A stretch of 51,935 nucleotides of DNA from Photobacterium profundum (GCF_003026285.1 NZ_PYOD01000025.1:1-51935); one strand, 5' to 3'. Counted from the stretch's first letter, positions 1 through 9,217 are shown. The notes: generated by a model not told the origin, from the sequence alone. Translations and numbers: made by a program.

Positions 1-49
1 GATGAAACAATAGTTGTTACCGTACTTTAACGGTGAAATATAAATCGGA

Positions 50-126
<77 letters not shown>

Positions 127-573
127 ATTTACTTGTTGAGAGACAAGATATGCAGTACTTATATAGTGAGTTATGCATACCTACTACTGGGAAGTAGTAG
201 CACATGTAGCATTCCTGGGTTTATCGATTACCGACAATCTAGTGTGTTGCCTCAAAGCGCTTTTAAACATTGGTTTAAAAGACCATAAGAAGCAATCAGC
301 TTCAATATATCATCTTAGTTTATATATCAGTACAGCCTCTATGAGGTTGGTTTTTTTATCTGATAAAAAGCAAATAAGATGCGCTGTAGTCACCAATCCT
401 GTGAAGCATTGGTATCAAAATACGGTAATAAGCCTTTCATAGCATCGCTATACTTAAGAGCTTGCAATACGTATCTGCTCTCATTTATCCAAATCATAAA
501 GCAGCATGGAAACTTATGTTTTCAGGCTTTATACCCTTGTTGTTAAGTGAAAAATAGCGCTTAGTTCACAGAG
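127..573. other. Non-coding stretch between tRNA and DnaA-box cluster
   Basis: No convincing gene. The open frames here (for example 173-442) have no ribosome binding site, no recognisable domain and low-complexity hydrophobic composition. Apart from the terminator-like hairpin at 334-357 and a short inverted repeat ACCAAT...ATTGGT around 391-412, I see no organised structure. Confidence 0.6.
334..357 (+). terminator. Possible Rho-independent terminator after the tRNA
   Basis: A six-pair stem AGCCTC/GAGGTT (one G-T pair) with a TAT loop is followed by GG and seven Ts. It lies 208 bases after the tRNA on the same strand, so it could end the tRNA transcript. The stem is short. Confidence 0.45.
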
Positions 574-904
574 TTATCCACAAAAATCAGTCTGTGGGTA
601 AGTCAGTTGATTACATGTGCTGATACGGTGTGAATAACTCTATATCTCTCCTTGCTCTCCTCTTTTTTTAATTATCCACAATATGATTATTAACAGGCTA
701 AAGTGCTGTTTTATATGGCTGTTTTTCTGTTTTTATTATACTTATATACAGCTTGATCAGTATGCTTCGTTATGGAGTGAATAGACGGGATTTGTTATCC
801 ACCACCTGTGTTTAATGTTTTAGATACAGGTAGGAAAGAGAAGTGTTGAAAATGTTTTCCACATTCACTAAGAATGTAGGCTAGCTCTCACTTTGTGTGT
901 ATAA
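574..904. promoter_or_regulatory. datA: DnaA-box cluster, datA-like locus
   Basis: Seven DnaA-box-like 9-mers lie in 331 bases. Four match TTATNCACA exactly: 574-582 (+, TTATCCACA), 629-637 (-, TTATTCACA), 672-680 (+, TTATCCACA) and 896-904 (-, TTATACACA). Three have one mismatch: 593-601 (-, TTACCCACA), 795-803 (+, TTATCCACC) and 855-863 (+, TTTTCCACA). The cluster sits in a gene-free gap downstream of both flanking genes, so promoter control is not an obvious role. In E. coli, from memory, datA occupies the same place, between glyVXY tRNA genes and queG, and binds DnaA with IHF to promote hydrolysis of DnaA-bound ATP. A loose IHF-like element (TAA, five bases, TTGATT at 599-612) has one base too many in its spacer. 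The symbol rests on synteny and box density and is untested. Confidence 0.62.
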
Positions 905-947
905 CTTCAGTGTATTACAGTATGCGGGCTCGTGATTTTGAATGTTG

Positions 948-2081
948 CTAAGCGTCTCGTGGAAGACCTTTCTCGACAATGCGAACTAATCTTTTCGTGT
1001 TTGATGGTAGTACATCAATCGCATTCTTGGCGTATTTGTCGTGTTGTTTTTTTATTGCCCACTGAATATGTATATCGAGTATCTCATTGAGGGCTAATCG
1101 ACAGTTTAACGTTTCAAGAATGTCTTCGTTATAAGGTGCGTTCCCCATTGCTATCGCGATGTTTCGTAGCCATTGGATATGACCAATACGGCGAATGGCA
1201 GAGCCTTCAGTATTCTTTAGAAATGTAGCTTCATCCCATAAAAATAGCGTTGTTAAATCTTGCTGATACAAGTTGTCTCTGCAGTGATAATCCGTTTCTT
1301 GCGTGATTTCACCGTTACGGCTAAATGGACAGACTAACTGACAATCATCACAACCGTATATACGGTTTCCTATCTTCTCTCTTAACTCTTCTGGTATTAC
1401 ACCATCAAATTCAATCGTTAAATAAGAAATGCAGCGTCGTGCATCGACAATGCCTTCTTCAACAATGGCGCCAGTTGGGCAGCTTGTTATGCAGGCAACA
1501 CATTTACCACATTGGTTCTCTTGAGGTGTATCGACGGGAAGTGGTAGATCAATGAGCAATTCGCCAAGAAAGAACCAAGAACCACTATCACTATTTAGAA
1601 TCAATGAATGTTTCCCTGTCCAGCCGAGCCCTGCTTTTTCAGCTAATGGACGCTCTAGAATTGGCGCAGAGTCAACAAACGGACGGTATCCAAATTGGCC
1701 GACTTCTTTTTCAATTCGTTGACCAAGTTGTTTAAGGCGATTACGGATAAGCTTGTGATAATCGCGCCCCAGAGAGTAACGACTAATGTAAGCTTTGAGC
1801 GGTTGCTTGAGTGTTTGAGCAAATCCAGCCTCTGGAGGCAGGTAGTTCATTCTTACACTGATCACGCGAACGGTATGCGGCAACAATTCAGCTGGGCGAG
1901 CACGCATCATTCCGTGGCGTGCCATCCAATCCATTTCTCCATGGTATCCTGCATCTAACCAGCGTTGTAACTGGGCTTCATGTTTTTGCAGATCCACATC
2001 GCAGATCCCGACGTCTTGGAATCCTAGCTCTTTTCCCCATAGCTTTATTTGCTGGGTGAGTGCGGTGTAATCGATGCTCAT
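948..2081 (-). CDS. queG: Epoxyqueuosine reductase QueG
   Basis: Cobalamin- and 4Fe-4S-dependent enzyme that reduces epoxyqueuosine to queuosine at the wobble base of GUN tRNAs, the last step of queuosine synthesis; cytoplasmic. The product is 377 residues (E. coli about 379). Two ferredoxin-like cysteine clusters are visible: CGKCVACITSCPTGAI and CDDCQLVCPF, which is the QueG arrangement. I start at ATG 2081 (MSIDYTALTQ), which matches the family start; the frame stays open 35 codons further upstream but that part looks like non-coding sequence. It is divergent from nnr, as in E. coli. Its 3' end faces the DnaA-box cluster and I see no clear terminator there. Confidence 0.95.
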   Translation of the reverse strand: MSIDYTALTQQIKLWGKELGFQDVGICDVDLQKHEAQLQRWLDAGYHGEMDWMARHGMMRARPAELLPHTVRVISVRMNYLPPEAGFAQTLKQPLKAYISRYSLGRDYHKLIRNRLKQLGQRIEKEVGQFGYRPFVDSAPILERPLAEKAGLGWTGKHSLILNSDSGSWFFLGELLIDLPLPVDTPQENQCGKCVACITSCPTGAIVEEGIVDARRCISYLTIEFDGVIPEELREKIGNRIYGCDDCQLVCPFSRNGEITQETDYHCRDNLYQQDLTTLFLWDEATFLKNTEGSAIRRIGHIQWLRNIAIAMGNAPYNEDILETLNCRLALNEILDIHIQWAIKKQHDKYAKNAIDVLPSNTKRLVRIVEKGLPRDA

Positions 2082-2350
2082 GATAGTTAGAGAATAGCCG
2101 TAAATTATGGGGTGCGAAGTGTACCACATAAGATTAAAACCAAAAGGGCTAGAACGGAAGAAATAGTCCATCAATTGATGTGGCATATATTCAAGGTTTT
2201 GACTGTTTTTCTCGTGTAATGCTGAGTTTTTTTTATACTTACTTATTAACTTGAAAGCCTTTGTGGTTTGAGTGTGTTTTTATTCAATTAATATGTGCCA
2301 TCGTTATGGTGAAGCATTTATATACTTGGCGATAGATTAGAAGGCAGGTA

Positions 2351-3841
2351 ATGATGATTGCGCAGTTACCGACAAAGCTATATCGAGCGGAACAGGTTCG
2401 TAACGGTGAAAAAGCCGTGGCAAAAATATTACATATTGATATGTACGAACTTATGGAACGTGCTGGTCAAGCGGTGTTCATTACCTTAAAGAAATGTTTT
2501 CCAGCCGCGCGTTCGATAACGGTTTGTTGCGGAGGCGGAAACAATGGTGGTGACGGTTATATTGTTGCCCGCTTAGCCCTTCAAGCAGGCTTAGACGTGC
2601 AACTTTTGCAACTTGATGTAGCCAAAACACTGATGGGGGATGCCGCTAGAGCGCAAGATGCGTGGCTAGCTGCTGGCGGTAAAGTTGAGTCATTTTCTGA
2701 TACAACCACATTTACTTCAACGGATGTCATCATCGATGCTTTATTAGGGACTGGGCTAAGCGGAACGGTACGAGTGAATATCGCTCGTTATATCGAAATG
2801 ATGAATCAAGTCAGTAAACCAGTTATTGCTGTTGATGTTCCTTCAGGGCTTTGCGCTGATACTGGCGCAAAGCTTGGCATTGCGATTAATGCGACGTTAA
2901 CCGTGACTTTTATTGGTATAAAGCAAGGGTTGTGTACTGGTCAAGCTGGCCATCACTGTGGTGAGTTATTGTATGCCGATCTTGAAGTGGAGAGTACTTT
3001 TTTAACCGTTGTAAAACCAACCGCATTTCGTGTAGAGCACAATCATGTTAAGCAGTGTTTACCTGTACGGCATCGTTCAGCGCACAAAGGCTCTTATGGC
3101 CGAGTATTGTGTATTGGTGGTGACATTGGCATGGCGGGAGCAATTCGTTTAGCTGCAGAGGCATGTGCTAGAACGGGGGCTGGGCTGTCGGCGGTTATTA
3201 CGCAACCTGACAATATTTTGTCAATCGTAACCGCAAGACCTGAAATAATGGTACAAGGTTGGTCTGACAAAGCCCATAAGAGCATTTCAAGAGTCGAATG
3301 GGCTGATGTTGTCGTATTGGGACCAGGGCTAGGAACGAGTAATTGGAGTAAAGCTTTATTCAATATTGTACGATCAACAGAAAAAAAGACGGTATTTGAT
3401 GCTGATGGATTGAACTTATTAGCACAATCACCAGACTATAAAAAGAATCGTATAATAACGCCTCACCCAGGCGAAGCTGCACGTTTATTAAATATGGCTA
3501 TTAACGAGATTGAACGTGACCGTTTTGCTGCTGTGCGAAAGTTGCAACAAAAGTACGGTGGTGTGGCGGTATTAAAAGGTGCGGGAACCCTTATTTTTGA
3601 TGGACAGCAACTTTGGGTTTGTACTGCCGGTAATCCAGGAATGGCTACTGGTGGCATGGGCGATGTACTATCAGGTATTATTGGCGCGTTATTAGGGCAG
3701 GGATTATCCTTAGCGGATGCTGCCTGTGTAGGCGTATGGATCCACAGTAAATCGGCTGATTTATGCGCTCAGAAGGGAGAGCGTGGTATGCTGGCAAGTG
3801 ATCTATTTCCGTATATTCGACAATTAATAAACCCAAGATAA
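2351..3841 (+). CDS. nnr: Bifunctional NAD(P)HX epimerase/dehydratase Nnr
   Basis: Repairs hydrated NADH and NADPH. The N-terminal YjeF_N domain (about residues 1-220) epimerises R- and S-NAD(P)HX and carries GGGNNGGDGY at 61-70. The C-terminal carbohydrate-kinase-like domain (about 230-496) is the ADP-dependent dehydratase, with TPHPGEAARLL and GNPGMATGGMGDVLSG. The fused length of 496 is normal (E. coli about 515). Two adjacent ATGs (2351, 2354) are both possible; AAGG at 2341-2344 serves either. It is first gene of the run leading through tsaE to hflC. tsaE follows after 8 bases. Confidence 0.95.
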   Translation: MMIAQLPTKLYRAEQVRNGEKAVAKILHIDMYELMERAGQAVFITLKKCFPAARSITVCCGGGNNGGDGYIVARLALQAGLDVQLLQLDVAKTLMGDAARAQDAWLAAGGKVESFSDTTTFTSTDVIIDALLGTGLSGTVRVNIARYIEMMNQVSKPVIAVDVPSGLCADTGAKLGIAINATLTVTFIGIKQGLCTGQAGHHCGELLYADLEVESTFLTVVKPTAFRVEHNHVKQCLPVRHRSAHKGSYGRVLCIGGDIGMAGAIRLAAEACARTGAGLSAVITQPDNILSIVTARPEIMVQGWSDKAHKSISRVEWADVVVLGPGLGTSNWSKALFNIVRSTEKKTVFDADGLNLLAQSPDYKKNRIITPHPGEAARLLNMAINEIERDRFAAVRKLQQKYGGVAVLKGAGTLIFDGQQLWVCTAGNPGMATGGMGDVLSGIIGALLGQGLSLADAACVGVWIHSKSADLCAQKGERGMLASDLFPYIRQLINPR

Positions 3842-3849
3842 AGATAATA

Positions 3850-4314
3850 ATGCAAAAATTTGAAACCTTTCTTGCTGATGAGCAGGCAACAGTAGATTTA
3901 GGCCTTAGCCTTGCTAAGGCATGTGAACGCCAGACAACGATTTATCTTCATGGTGATCTTGGCGCAGGTAAAACAACGTTTAGTCGTGGTTTTATTCGTG
4001 CTTTAGGACATAAGGGGAATGTTAAAAGCCCGACTTATACCTTGGTTGAACCGTACGAGTTACCACCTTGGCAAGTGTATCATTTCGATTTATATCGTCT
4101 TGCTGATCCTGAAGAATTAGAGTTTATGGGGATCCGTGATTACTTTACAAATGACGCCATTTGTTTAGTGGAATGGCCTGAAAAAGGGCAGGGCTTGTTA
4201 CCGGAGCCTGATATCGACTTGGAATTACGTTATCAAGGTGAACAGCGACAAGTAACGATTACAGCCAATAATGAGTATGGCTGCATGTTGATTAAGCGTT
4301 TGGAGATGTGTTGA
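3850..4314 (+). CDS. tsaE: tRNA threonylcarbamoyladenosine ATPase TsaE
   Basis: ATPase partner of TsaB-TsaD in making t6A37 on tRNAs that read ANN codons; cytoplasmic. The 154-residue product has a Walker A motif GDLGAGKTT at 35-43, the switch segment VKSPTYTLVEPY, and the family signature HFDLYRL followed by an acidic stretch and LVEWPEKG. Length equals the usual 150-155. Its last codons overlap or abut the start of amiB, suggesting coupled translation. Confidence 0.95.
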   Translation: MQKFETFLADEQATVDLGLSLAKACERQTTIYLHGDLGAGKTTFSRGFIRALGHKGNVKSPTYTLVEPYELPPWQVYHFDLYRLADPEELEFMGIRDYFTNDAICLVEWPEKGQGLLPEPDIDLELRYQGEQRQVTITANNEYGCMLIKRLEMC

Positions 4315-4319
4315 TAAGG

Positions 4320-6038
4320 ATGTCTGTTCGTTCCTGTATAACGATTTGGGTATTAGGCATGGTGGGGCTATTTAGCTCCATCGTTGCAGCTAATGAATTG
4401 AAAGGTGTTCGAGTTTGGCCAGCGCCAGATGAAACACGTGTTGTGCTTGATATGAAAAGTGAGGCGACATATTCCTATTTTACACTGACTAAACCTAACC
4501 GTTTAGTTGTTGATTTAAAAACAACATCATTAAAAACTAAACTACCTGTTATCGTAAGTGACAGTGCTGTATTGACGAAAATTCGTAGTAGCAGTGCTCC
4601 TGATAAGGGATCTTTTCGCCTTGTTTTTGAAACGAAAACGGGTATGACACCCAAGCTATTCACATTAGCACCGACGCCAGATGGTCATTATGGTTATCGC
4701 TTAGTGCTCGATTTGCCGCATGGTAAGGCAGCCTCTATAGCCCAGAAAGAAAAGCCCCCAGGGAAAGTAACCACTAACCAACAGGCACAATTACCCTCAG
4801 GGCGTGATGATATCATTATCGCGATTGATCCTGGGCATGGTGGTGAAGACCCAGGTTCTATCGGACCAACCAGAAAATATGAAAAGAATGTAACATTAGC
4901 TGTTTCTAAAAAAGTGGCAGCCAAAATTAATGCGACATCAGGTATGAAAGCTGTAATGACACGTAGCAGCGATTACTTTGTGAATTTGAATAAGCGTTCT
5001 GAAATTGCACGTAAAAATAAATCACATTTATTAGTTTCAATACATGCTGATGGTTTTACTAAGCCCCAGCCTCGCGGGGCATCCGTTTGGGTACTTAATA
5101 CTCGACGTGCAAATAGCGAGATAGGACGTTGGCTAGAACAGCAAGAGAAGCAATCTGAATTGCTGGGTGGCGGTGATGTACTGTCTGGTGATAATGATGA
5201 TCAGTACCTCAGTATGGCGGTACTTGATTTGCAATTCGGCAATTCGACCAAAGAAGGCTATGAAGTTGCTACCAATGTATTAAAGGAAATCAGCAAAGTG
5301 ACGCGTTTGCATAAAAGCAAACCAGAACACGCAAGTTTAGCGGTACTGAAGTCGCCAGATATTCCATCGTTGTTGGTTGAAACTGGGTTTATAACTAACC
5401 CAACCGAAGAACGTTTATTAAATTCGTCATCGCACCAAAATAAGTTAGCCAATGCTATTTATAAAGGTATCTTGGCGTATTTTGAAACTAACCCTCCGGA
5501 AGGAACGTTATTTGCTTCTCGCAAAGGTGGTGTGAAACATAAAGTAACATCAGGGCAGTCATTGAGTGTGATTGCGAAGCGTTATGGGGTGTCGATATCG
5601 TCGATCAAGTCAGTGAATAACTTGAAGTCGAATAATTTGCATATTGGGCAGGTTCTCATCATTCCTGGTTCTTCGGCATCGAATACAGTGAGAACATCTT
5701 CTATATCAGCGTCTTCTTCGCCAGCAACGGTTAAGAAAGTGGTGATACATAAGGTACAGCGTGGTGACTACCTGGGTAAAATTGCCAGTAAATACAGCGT
5801 TACGATGGACAGTATTCGTCAGCTTAATAACCTAAAGTCTGACAATGTTATGGTCGGGCAAAAGTTAAAAGTGGAAGTGGATGCGCCTAAGTCGATTAGC
5901 CATAAAGTTAAGCGCGGTGAATTTCTGGGTAAAATTGCAACCAGTTATGGGGTCTCGGTAGATAGCATACGTAATGCTAATAAGCTAAAGTCTGATAAAC
6001 TAGCAGTTGGTCAGACGTTAATTATACCAAGAAGTTAA
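4320..6038 (+). CDS. amiB: N-acetylmuramoyl-L-alanine amidase AmiB with three LysM repeats
   Basis: Periplasmic zinc amidase that cleaves peptide stems from septal peptidoglycan during daughter-cell separation. Order of parts: signal peptide (hydrophobic run ending near AANE), AMIN domain (about residues 25-135), linker, Amidase_3 domain (about 165-390) with zinc-ligand motif IDPGHGGEDPGS, SIHADGF and catalytic VETGFITNP, then three LysM repeats (about 405-450, 475-522, 528-572). E. coli AmiB has about 445 residues and fewer repeats. The start is uncertain: GTG 4308, TTG 4311 and ATG 4320 are in frame. GGAG at 4302-4305 suits TTG 4311 best, but the ATG gives a standard signal peptide and lies 5 bases after the tsaE stop, so coupling is likely. 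Confidence 0.93.
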   Translation: MSVRSCITIWVLGMVGLFSSIVAANELKGVRVWPAPDETRVVLDMKSEATYSYFTLTKPNRLVVDLKTTSLKTKLPVIVSDSAVLTKIRSSSAPDKGSFRLVFETKTGMTPKLFTLAPTPDGHYGYRLVLDLPHGKAASIAQKEKPPGKVTTNQQAQLPSGRDDIIIAIDPGHGGEDPGSIGPTRKYEKNVTLAVSKKVAAKINATSGMKAVMTRSSDYFVNLNKRSEIARKNKSHLLVSIHADGFTKPQPRGASVWVLNTRRANSEIGRWLEQQEKQSELLGGGDVLSGDNDDQYLSMAVLDLQFGNSTKEGYEVATNVLKEISKVTRLHKSKPEHASLAVLKSPDIPSLLVETGFITNPTEERLLNSSSHQNKLANAIYKGILAYFETNPPEGTLFASRKGGVKHKVTSGQSLSVIAKRYGVSISSIKSVNNLKSNNLHIGQVLIIPGSSASNTVRTSSISASSSPATVKKVVIHKVQRGDYLGKIASKYSVTMDSIRQLNNLKSDNVMVGQKLKVEVDAPKSISHKVKRGEFLGKIATSYGVSVDSIRNANKLKSDKLAVGQTLIIPRS

Positions 6039-6040
6039 TT

Positions 6041-8194
6041 ATGCCGATTCAAATTTTACCTGCTCGGCTGGCAAACCAGATTGCAGCAGGTGAAGTCGTA
6101 GAACGACCAGCCTCTGTGGTTAAAGAGCTGGTCGAAAACAGTCTGGATGCCGGTGCCACTCGTATTGATATTGATATCGATAAAGGGGGTAGCCGTACGA
6201 TCCGTATTCGCGATAACGGTAAAGGTATTGCGAAGGATGAACTCGGGCTGGCACTTAGTCGCCATGCAACCTCTAAAATATCTTCATTAGATGATTTAGA
6301 AGCCATTGTTAGCCTCGGTTTTCGTGGTGAAGCATTGGCCAGTATTAGTTCTGTCTCGCGTTTAACCCTCACTTCACGCACTGCAACTCAAGAAGAAGCT
6401 TGGTCTGCCTATGCTGAAGGGCGAGATATGGATGTGCAGTTAAAACCAGCAGCACATCCAATAGGCACCACAATTGAAGTACTTGACCTCTTTTTCAATA
6501 CTCCTGCTCGTCGTAAGTTTTTACGCACTGAAAAAACAGAATTTAATCACATTGATGAACTGCTAAAGCGCATAGCGCTTAGTCGCTTCGATGTGTCGAT
6601 TACCTTGCGTCATAACGGCAAGACCATTCGTCAATATCGCGCTTCCCAAACACAAATTCAAAAAGAGCGTCGTTTAGTATCGGCATGTGGTCAAAGCTTT
6701 TTGCAACATGCATTAGCAGTGGAGCTTGAGCATGGTGATTTAAAATTATCAGGCTGGATTTGCACGCCGCAAGGGTCACGGTCACAAAATGATGTTCAGT
6801 ACTGTTATGTGAATGGTCGCATGATGAAAGATAAGCTGATCAATCATGCTATTCGTCAAGCCTACGAGGCCAACTTAGCCTCCGATCAATACTCAGCGTA
6901 TGTGCTCTTTATTGAAGTTGACCCTCATCAGGTGGATGTGAATGTACACCCAGCTAAGCATGAGGTGCGTTTTCACCAAGCTCGGTTAGTACATGATTTT
7001 ATTTATCAGGGAATTCAAAGTGCTCTTCAGCAAGGGGCGATGGATGAGCAGCAGAGTTATCATGCGCCACAGCGGGCAAGCGCAATAGCGACACCTTATG
7101 CTGATACTGCCTCTGAATCGGTAGAGAGTGCTCACTCTCACCAAATAGCAGAAGCCGCGCCCGCATTACAGGCAATTGCAGACAGCCCAAACTACCCGAA
7201 TAAAGCGCAACCTGAAGAATGGTTGTCTTCTTCTGTGGCGAGTGAGTCAGCATCGAATACACAACACCAAGAACGAAATGATAAGCGAGAACGCAATGAT
7301 CGTGCAGTAGAGCGTTCAGATTATACAAATGGTAAGCGTGCTATCGATAGCCTTTCACCACAGAGTAATGGGAATAGCGGATCAGGGCGAAGTTCGCAAT
7401 CGAGTTATGATACAGCTCAACGACGTAATAATGCTGGATATCAACCAGAAATCGGGCCTTCAAAGCAGGAAGTCGCGGCTTATCAACGACTCATTCAAAC
7501 ACCACCATCAATACCTTCACACGCTTCATCGGTAGGCGCATCAGCAAAAGCTAGTACAACGTTAACTGGTGAGAGCCGTACCACTGCTGTTACTCGACAA
7601 AATGTGGTTGATACCCAAGTTGGAGTCGGGTTAGGCAAAGCACTGAGTATTGTGGCAGAGCGTTATTTATTGGTTAGTCGGCATGATGGTATTCATGTAC
7701 TGTCACTCGATCATGCTCAACGCTTGCATCATAAAGGCCAGTTACGCTTAGCTGCCACGGAAGGATTGAAACCTCAGCCGTTATTGATCCCACATTCAGT
7801 GCCTGTTGAGTCAGATTTGATAGCATGTGCAGAGCAACATGCACTGCTTTTAAAACAGTTAGGTATCAATTTAAAAGCGAAAGGTAAGTCTGGATTAATT
7901 ATTTTGTCGGTTTGTTTGCCTTTAAGGCAGCAAAACTTACAACAGCTTATCCCAAATTTGTTAACCTACTTGTTATCTATCGCAGAAGATCCTGACGCAC
8001 AGGGCTGGGATAAATTATGGGATTGGTTAGCAACACAGTGTGTGATGCCCGTTGATACATTTAGTTTGTCTCAGGCGATCCAATTAGTGACCGAACTAGA
8101 ACAACTGTGGGGAAGTGATATTGAACAACATAACCAATATTTACTTCGCCCCGTAGATGTTAGTAAAGCAATAGAAGCCTTTTTATATGAGTAA
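6041..8194 (+). CDS. mutL: DNA mismatch repair protein MutL
   Basis: ATPase that links MutS mismatch recognition to downstream excision. The N-terminal GHKL ATPase has KELVENSLDAGAT with the catalytic Glu29, DNGKGI at 59-63 and LGFRGEALASIS. The region from about 335 to 515 is a long polar, Ser/Gln/Asn-rich linker, followed by the C-terminal dimerisation domain. At 717 residues it is about 100 longer than E. coli MutL (615), the excess lying in the linker. No DQHA(X)2E(X)4E endonuclease motif is present, as expected for a MutH-using gammaproteobacterium. It starts 2 bases after amiB and overlaps miaA by 8 bases. Confidence 0.96.
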   Translation: MPIQILPARLANQIAAGEVVERPASVVKELVENSLDAGATRIDIDIDKGGSRTIRIRDNGKGIAKDELGLALSRHATSKISSLDDLEAIVSLGFRGEALASISSVSRLTLTSRTATQEEAWSAYAEGRDMDVQLKPAAHPIGTTIEVLDLFFNTPARRKFLRTEKTEFNHIDELLKRIALSRFDVSITLRHNGKTIRQYRASQTQIQKERRLVSACGQSFLQHALAVELEHGDLKLSGWICTPQGSRSQNDVQYCYVNGRMMKDKLINHAIRQAYEANLASDQYSAYVLFIEVDPHQVDVNVHPAKHEVRFHQARLVHDFIYQGIQSALQQGAMDEQQSYHAPQRASAIATPYADTASESVESAHSHQIAEAAPALQAIADSPNYPNKAQPEEWLSSSVASESASNTQHQERNDKRERNDRAVERSDYTNGKRAIDSLSPQSNGNSGSGRSSQSSYDTAQRRNNAGYQPEIGPSKQEVAAYQRLIQTPPSIPSHASSVGASAKASTTLTGESRTTAVTRQNVVDTQVGVGLGKALSIVAERYLLVSRHDGIHVLSLDHAQRLHHKGQLRLAATEGLKPQPLLIPHSVPVESDLIACAEQHALLLKQLGINLKAKGKSGLIILSVCLPLRQQNLQQLIPNLLTYLLSIAEDPDAQGWDKLWDWLATQCVMPVDTFSLSQAIQLVTELEQLWGSDIEQHNQYLLRPVDVSKAIEAFLYE

Positions 8195-9122
8195 GCCATT
8201 ACCACAAGCTATTTTTCTTATGGGTCCAACTGCATCAGGAAAAACTGATCTTGCTATTCGTTTGCGAGAACAATTGCCTGTAGAGTTGATTAGTGTCGAC
8301 TCTGCCCTTATTTATAAGGGGATGGATATCGGAACTGCGAAGCCGGATGAGCGAGAACTTTCGTTAGCACCGCATCGTTTGATTGATATTCGTGATCCAG
8401 CGCAAAGTTATTCTGCTGGAGACTTCCGGACTGATGCACTTAAAGAAATGGCTGATATAGTTGCAGAAGGGCGTATACCCTTGTTGGTCGGTGGTACTAT
8501 GTTGTACTACAAGGCTTTACTTGAAGGTTTGTCACCTTTACCGGCTTCGGACCCAGACGTTCGAGCTGGGATAGAACGAGAAGCACAAGAGAAAGGCTGG
8601 CAATTTTTGCACGAGGAATTAGTAAGGATTGACCCAGTTTCGGGAGCTAGGATCCATCCTAATGATCCACAACGTTTATCTCGAGCATTAGAAGTTTTTC
8701 GTATTTCAGGTAAAACATTAACTGAGTTGACGAAAACTCAAGGTGAACCATTGCCATATCGGGTTCATCAATTTGCAATAGCACCCAAGGATAGGGCTGT
8801 TTTACATCAACGGATCGAACAACGTTTTGAGAACATGATCGAAGCTGGCTTTGAAGAAGAAGTACGTGCTTTGTATCAGCGAGGTGATCTTCACCCCGAT
8901 TTGCCATCAATTCGTTGCGTTGGTTATCGACAGATGTGGGACTACTTGGGCGGGAATTGTGATTTAGACGAAGCGGTCTTCCGTGGTGTCTGTGCAACCC
9001 GTCAATTGGCGAAGCGTCAAATTACCTGGCTACGTGGCTGGAAAGATTTGACGTGGTTGGATAGCAATAATGGGGATGCTGCGTTACAAACAGTCACAAA
9101 CTCAATTAGATGTGATGTTTGA
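8187..9122 (+). CDS. miaA: tRNA dimethylallyltransferase MiaA
   Basis: Adds a dimethylallyl group to A37 of tRNAs reading UNN codons. The 311-residue product shows the P-loop MGPTASGKTDLA at the N-terminus, SVDSALIYKGMDIGTAKP, the LVGGTMLYYKALLEGL segment and RQLAKRQITWLR near the C-terminus, all family signatures. It overlaps the end of mutL by 8 bases and precedes hfq, the order found in E. coli. Confidence 0.97.
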   Translation: MSKPLPQAIFLMGPTASGKTDLAIRLREQLPVELISVDSALIYKGMDIGTAKPDERELSLAPHRLIDIRDPAQSYSAGDFRTDALKEMADIVAEGRIPLLVGGTMLYYKALLEGLSPLPASDPDVRAGIEREAQEKGWQFLHEELVRIDPVSGARIHPNDPQRLSRALEVFRISGKTLTELTKTQGEPLPYRVHQFAIAPKDRAVLHQRIEQRFENMIEAGFEEEVRALYQRGDLHPDLPSIRCVGYRQMWDYLGGNCDLDEAVFRGVCATRQLAKRQITWLRGWKDLTWLDSNNGDAALQTVTNSIRCDV

Positions 9123-9188
9123 TTAGCGTGTATACTCTGAATTGTTTTGCGTATTTTTTAGTTTGTGTTCGTTGCTAATTACAACTAC

Positions 9189-9206
9189 AAATAAATAAAT
9201 AAATAA
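9189..9206. repeat. AAAT tetranucleotide repeat in the hfq leader
   Basis: Four and a half tandem copies of AAAT end directly against the hfq Shine-Dalgarno AAGG (9205-9208). Changes in copy number would move upstream sequence without altering the SD-to-ATG spacing of 9 bases. Confidence 0.85.
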
Positions 9207-9217
9207 GGAAAAAAAGA

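Noticed and set aside
173..442. 89-residue open frame after the tRNA
   Set aside because: No ribosome binding site, no domain, odd composition, and it runs through the terminator-like hairpin.
574..904. Replication origin oriC rather than datA
   Set aside because: The usual vibrio oriC neighbours (mnmG, mioC, rsmG, dnaA) are absent, GATC sites are few and no array of AT-rich 13-mers is evident, whereas the queG/tRNA context matches datA. GC skew over the chromosome would settle it.
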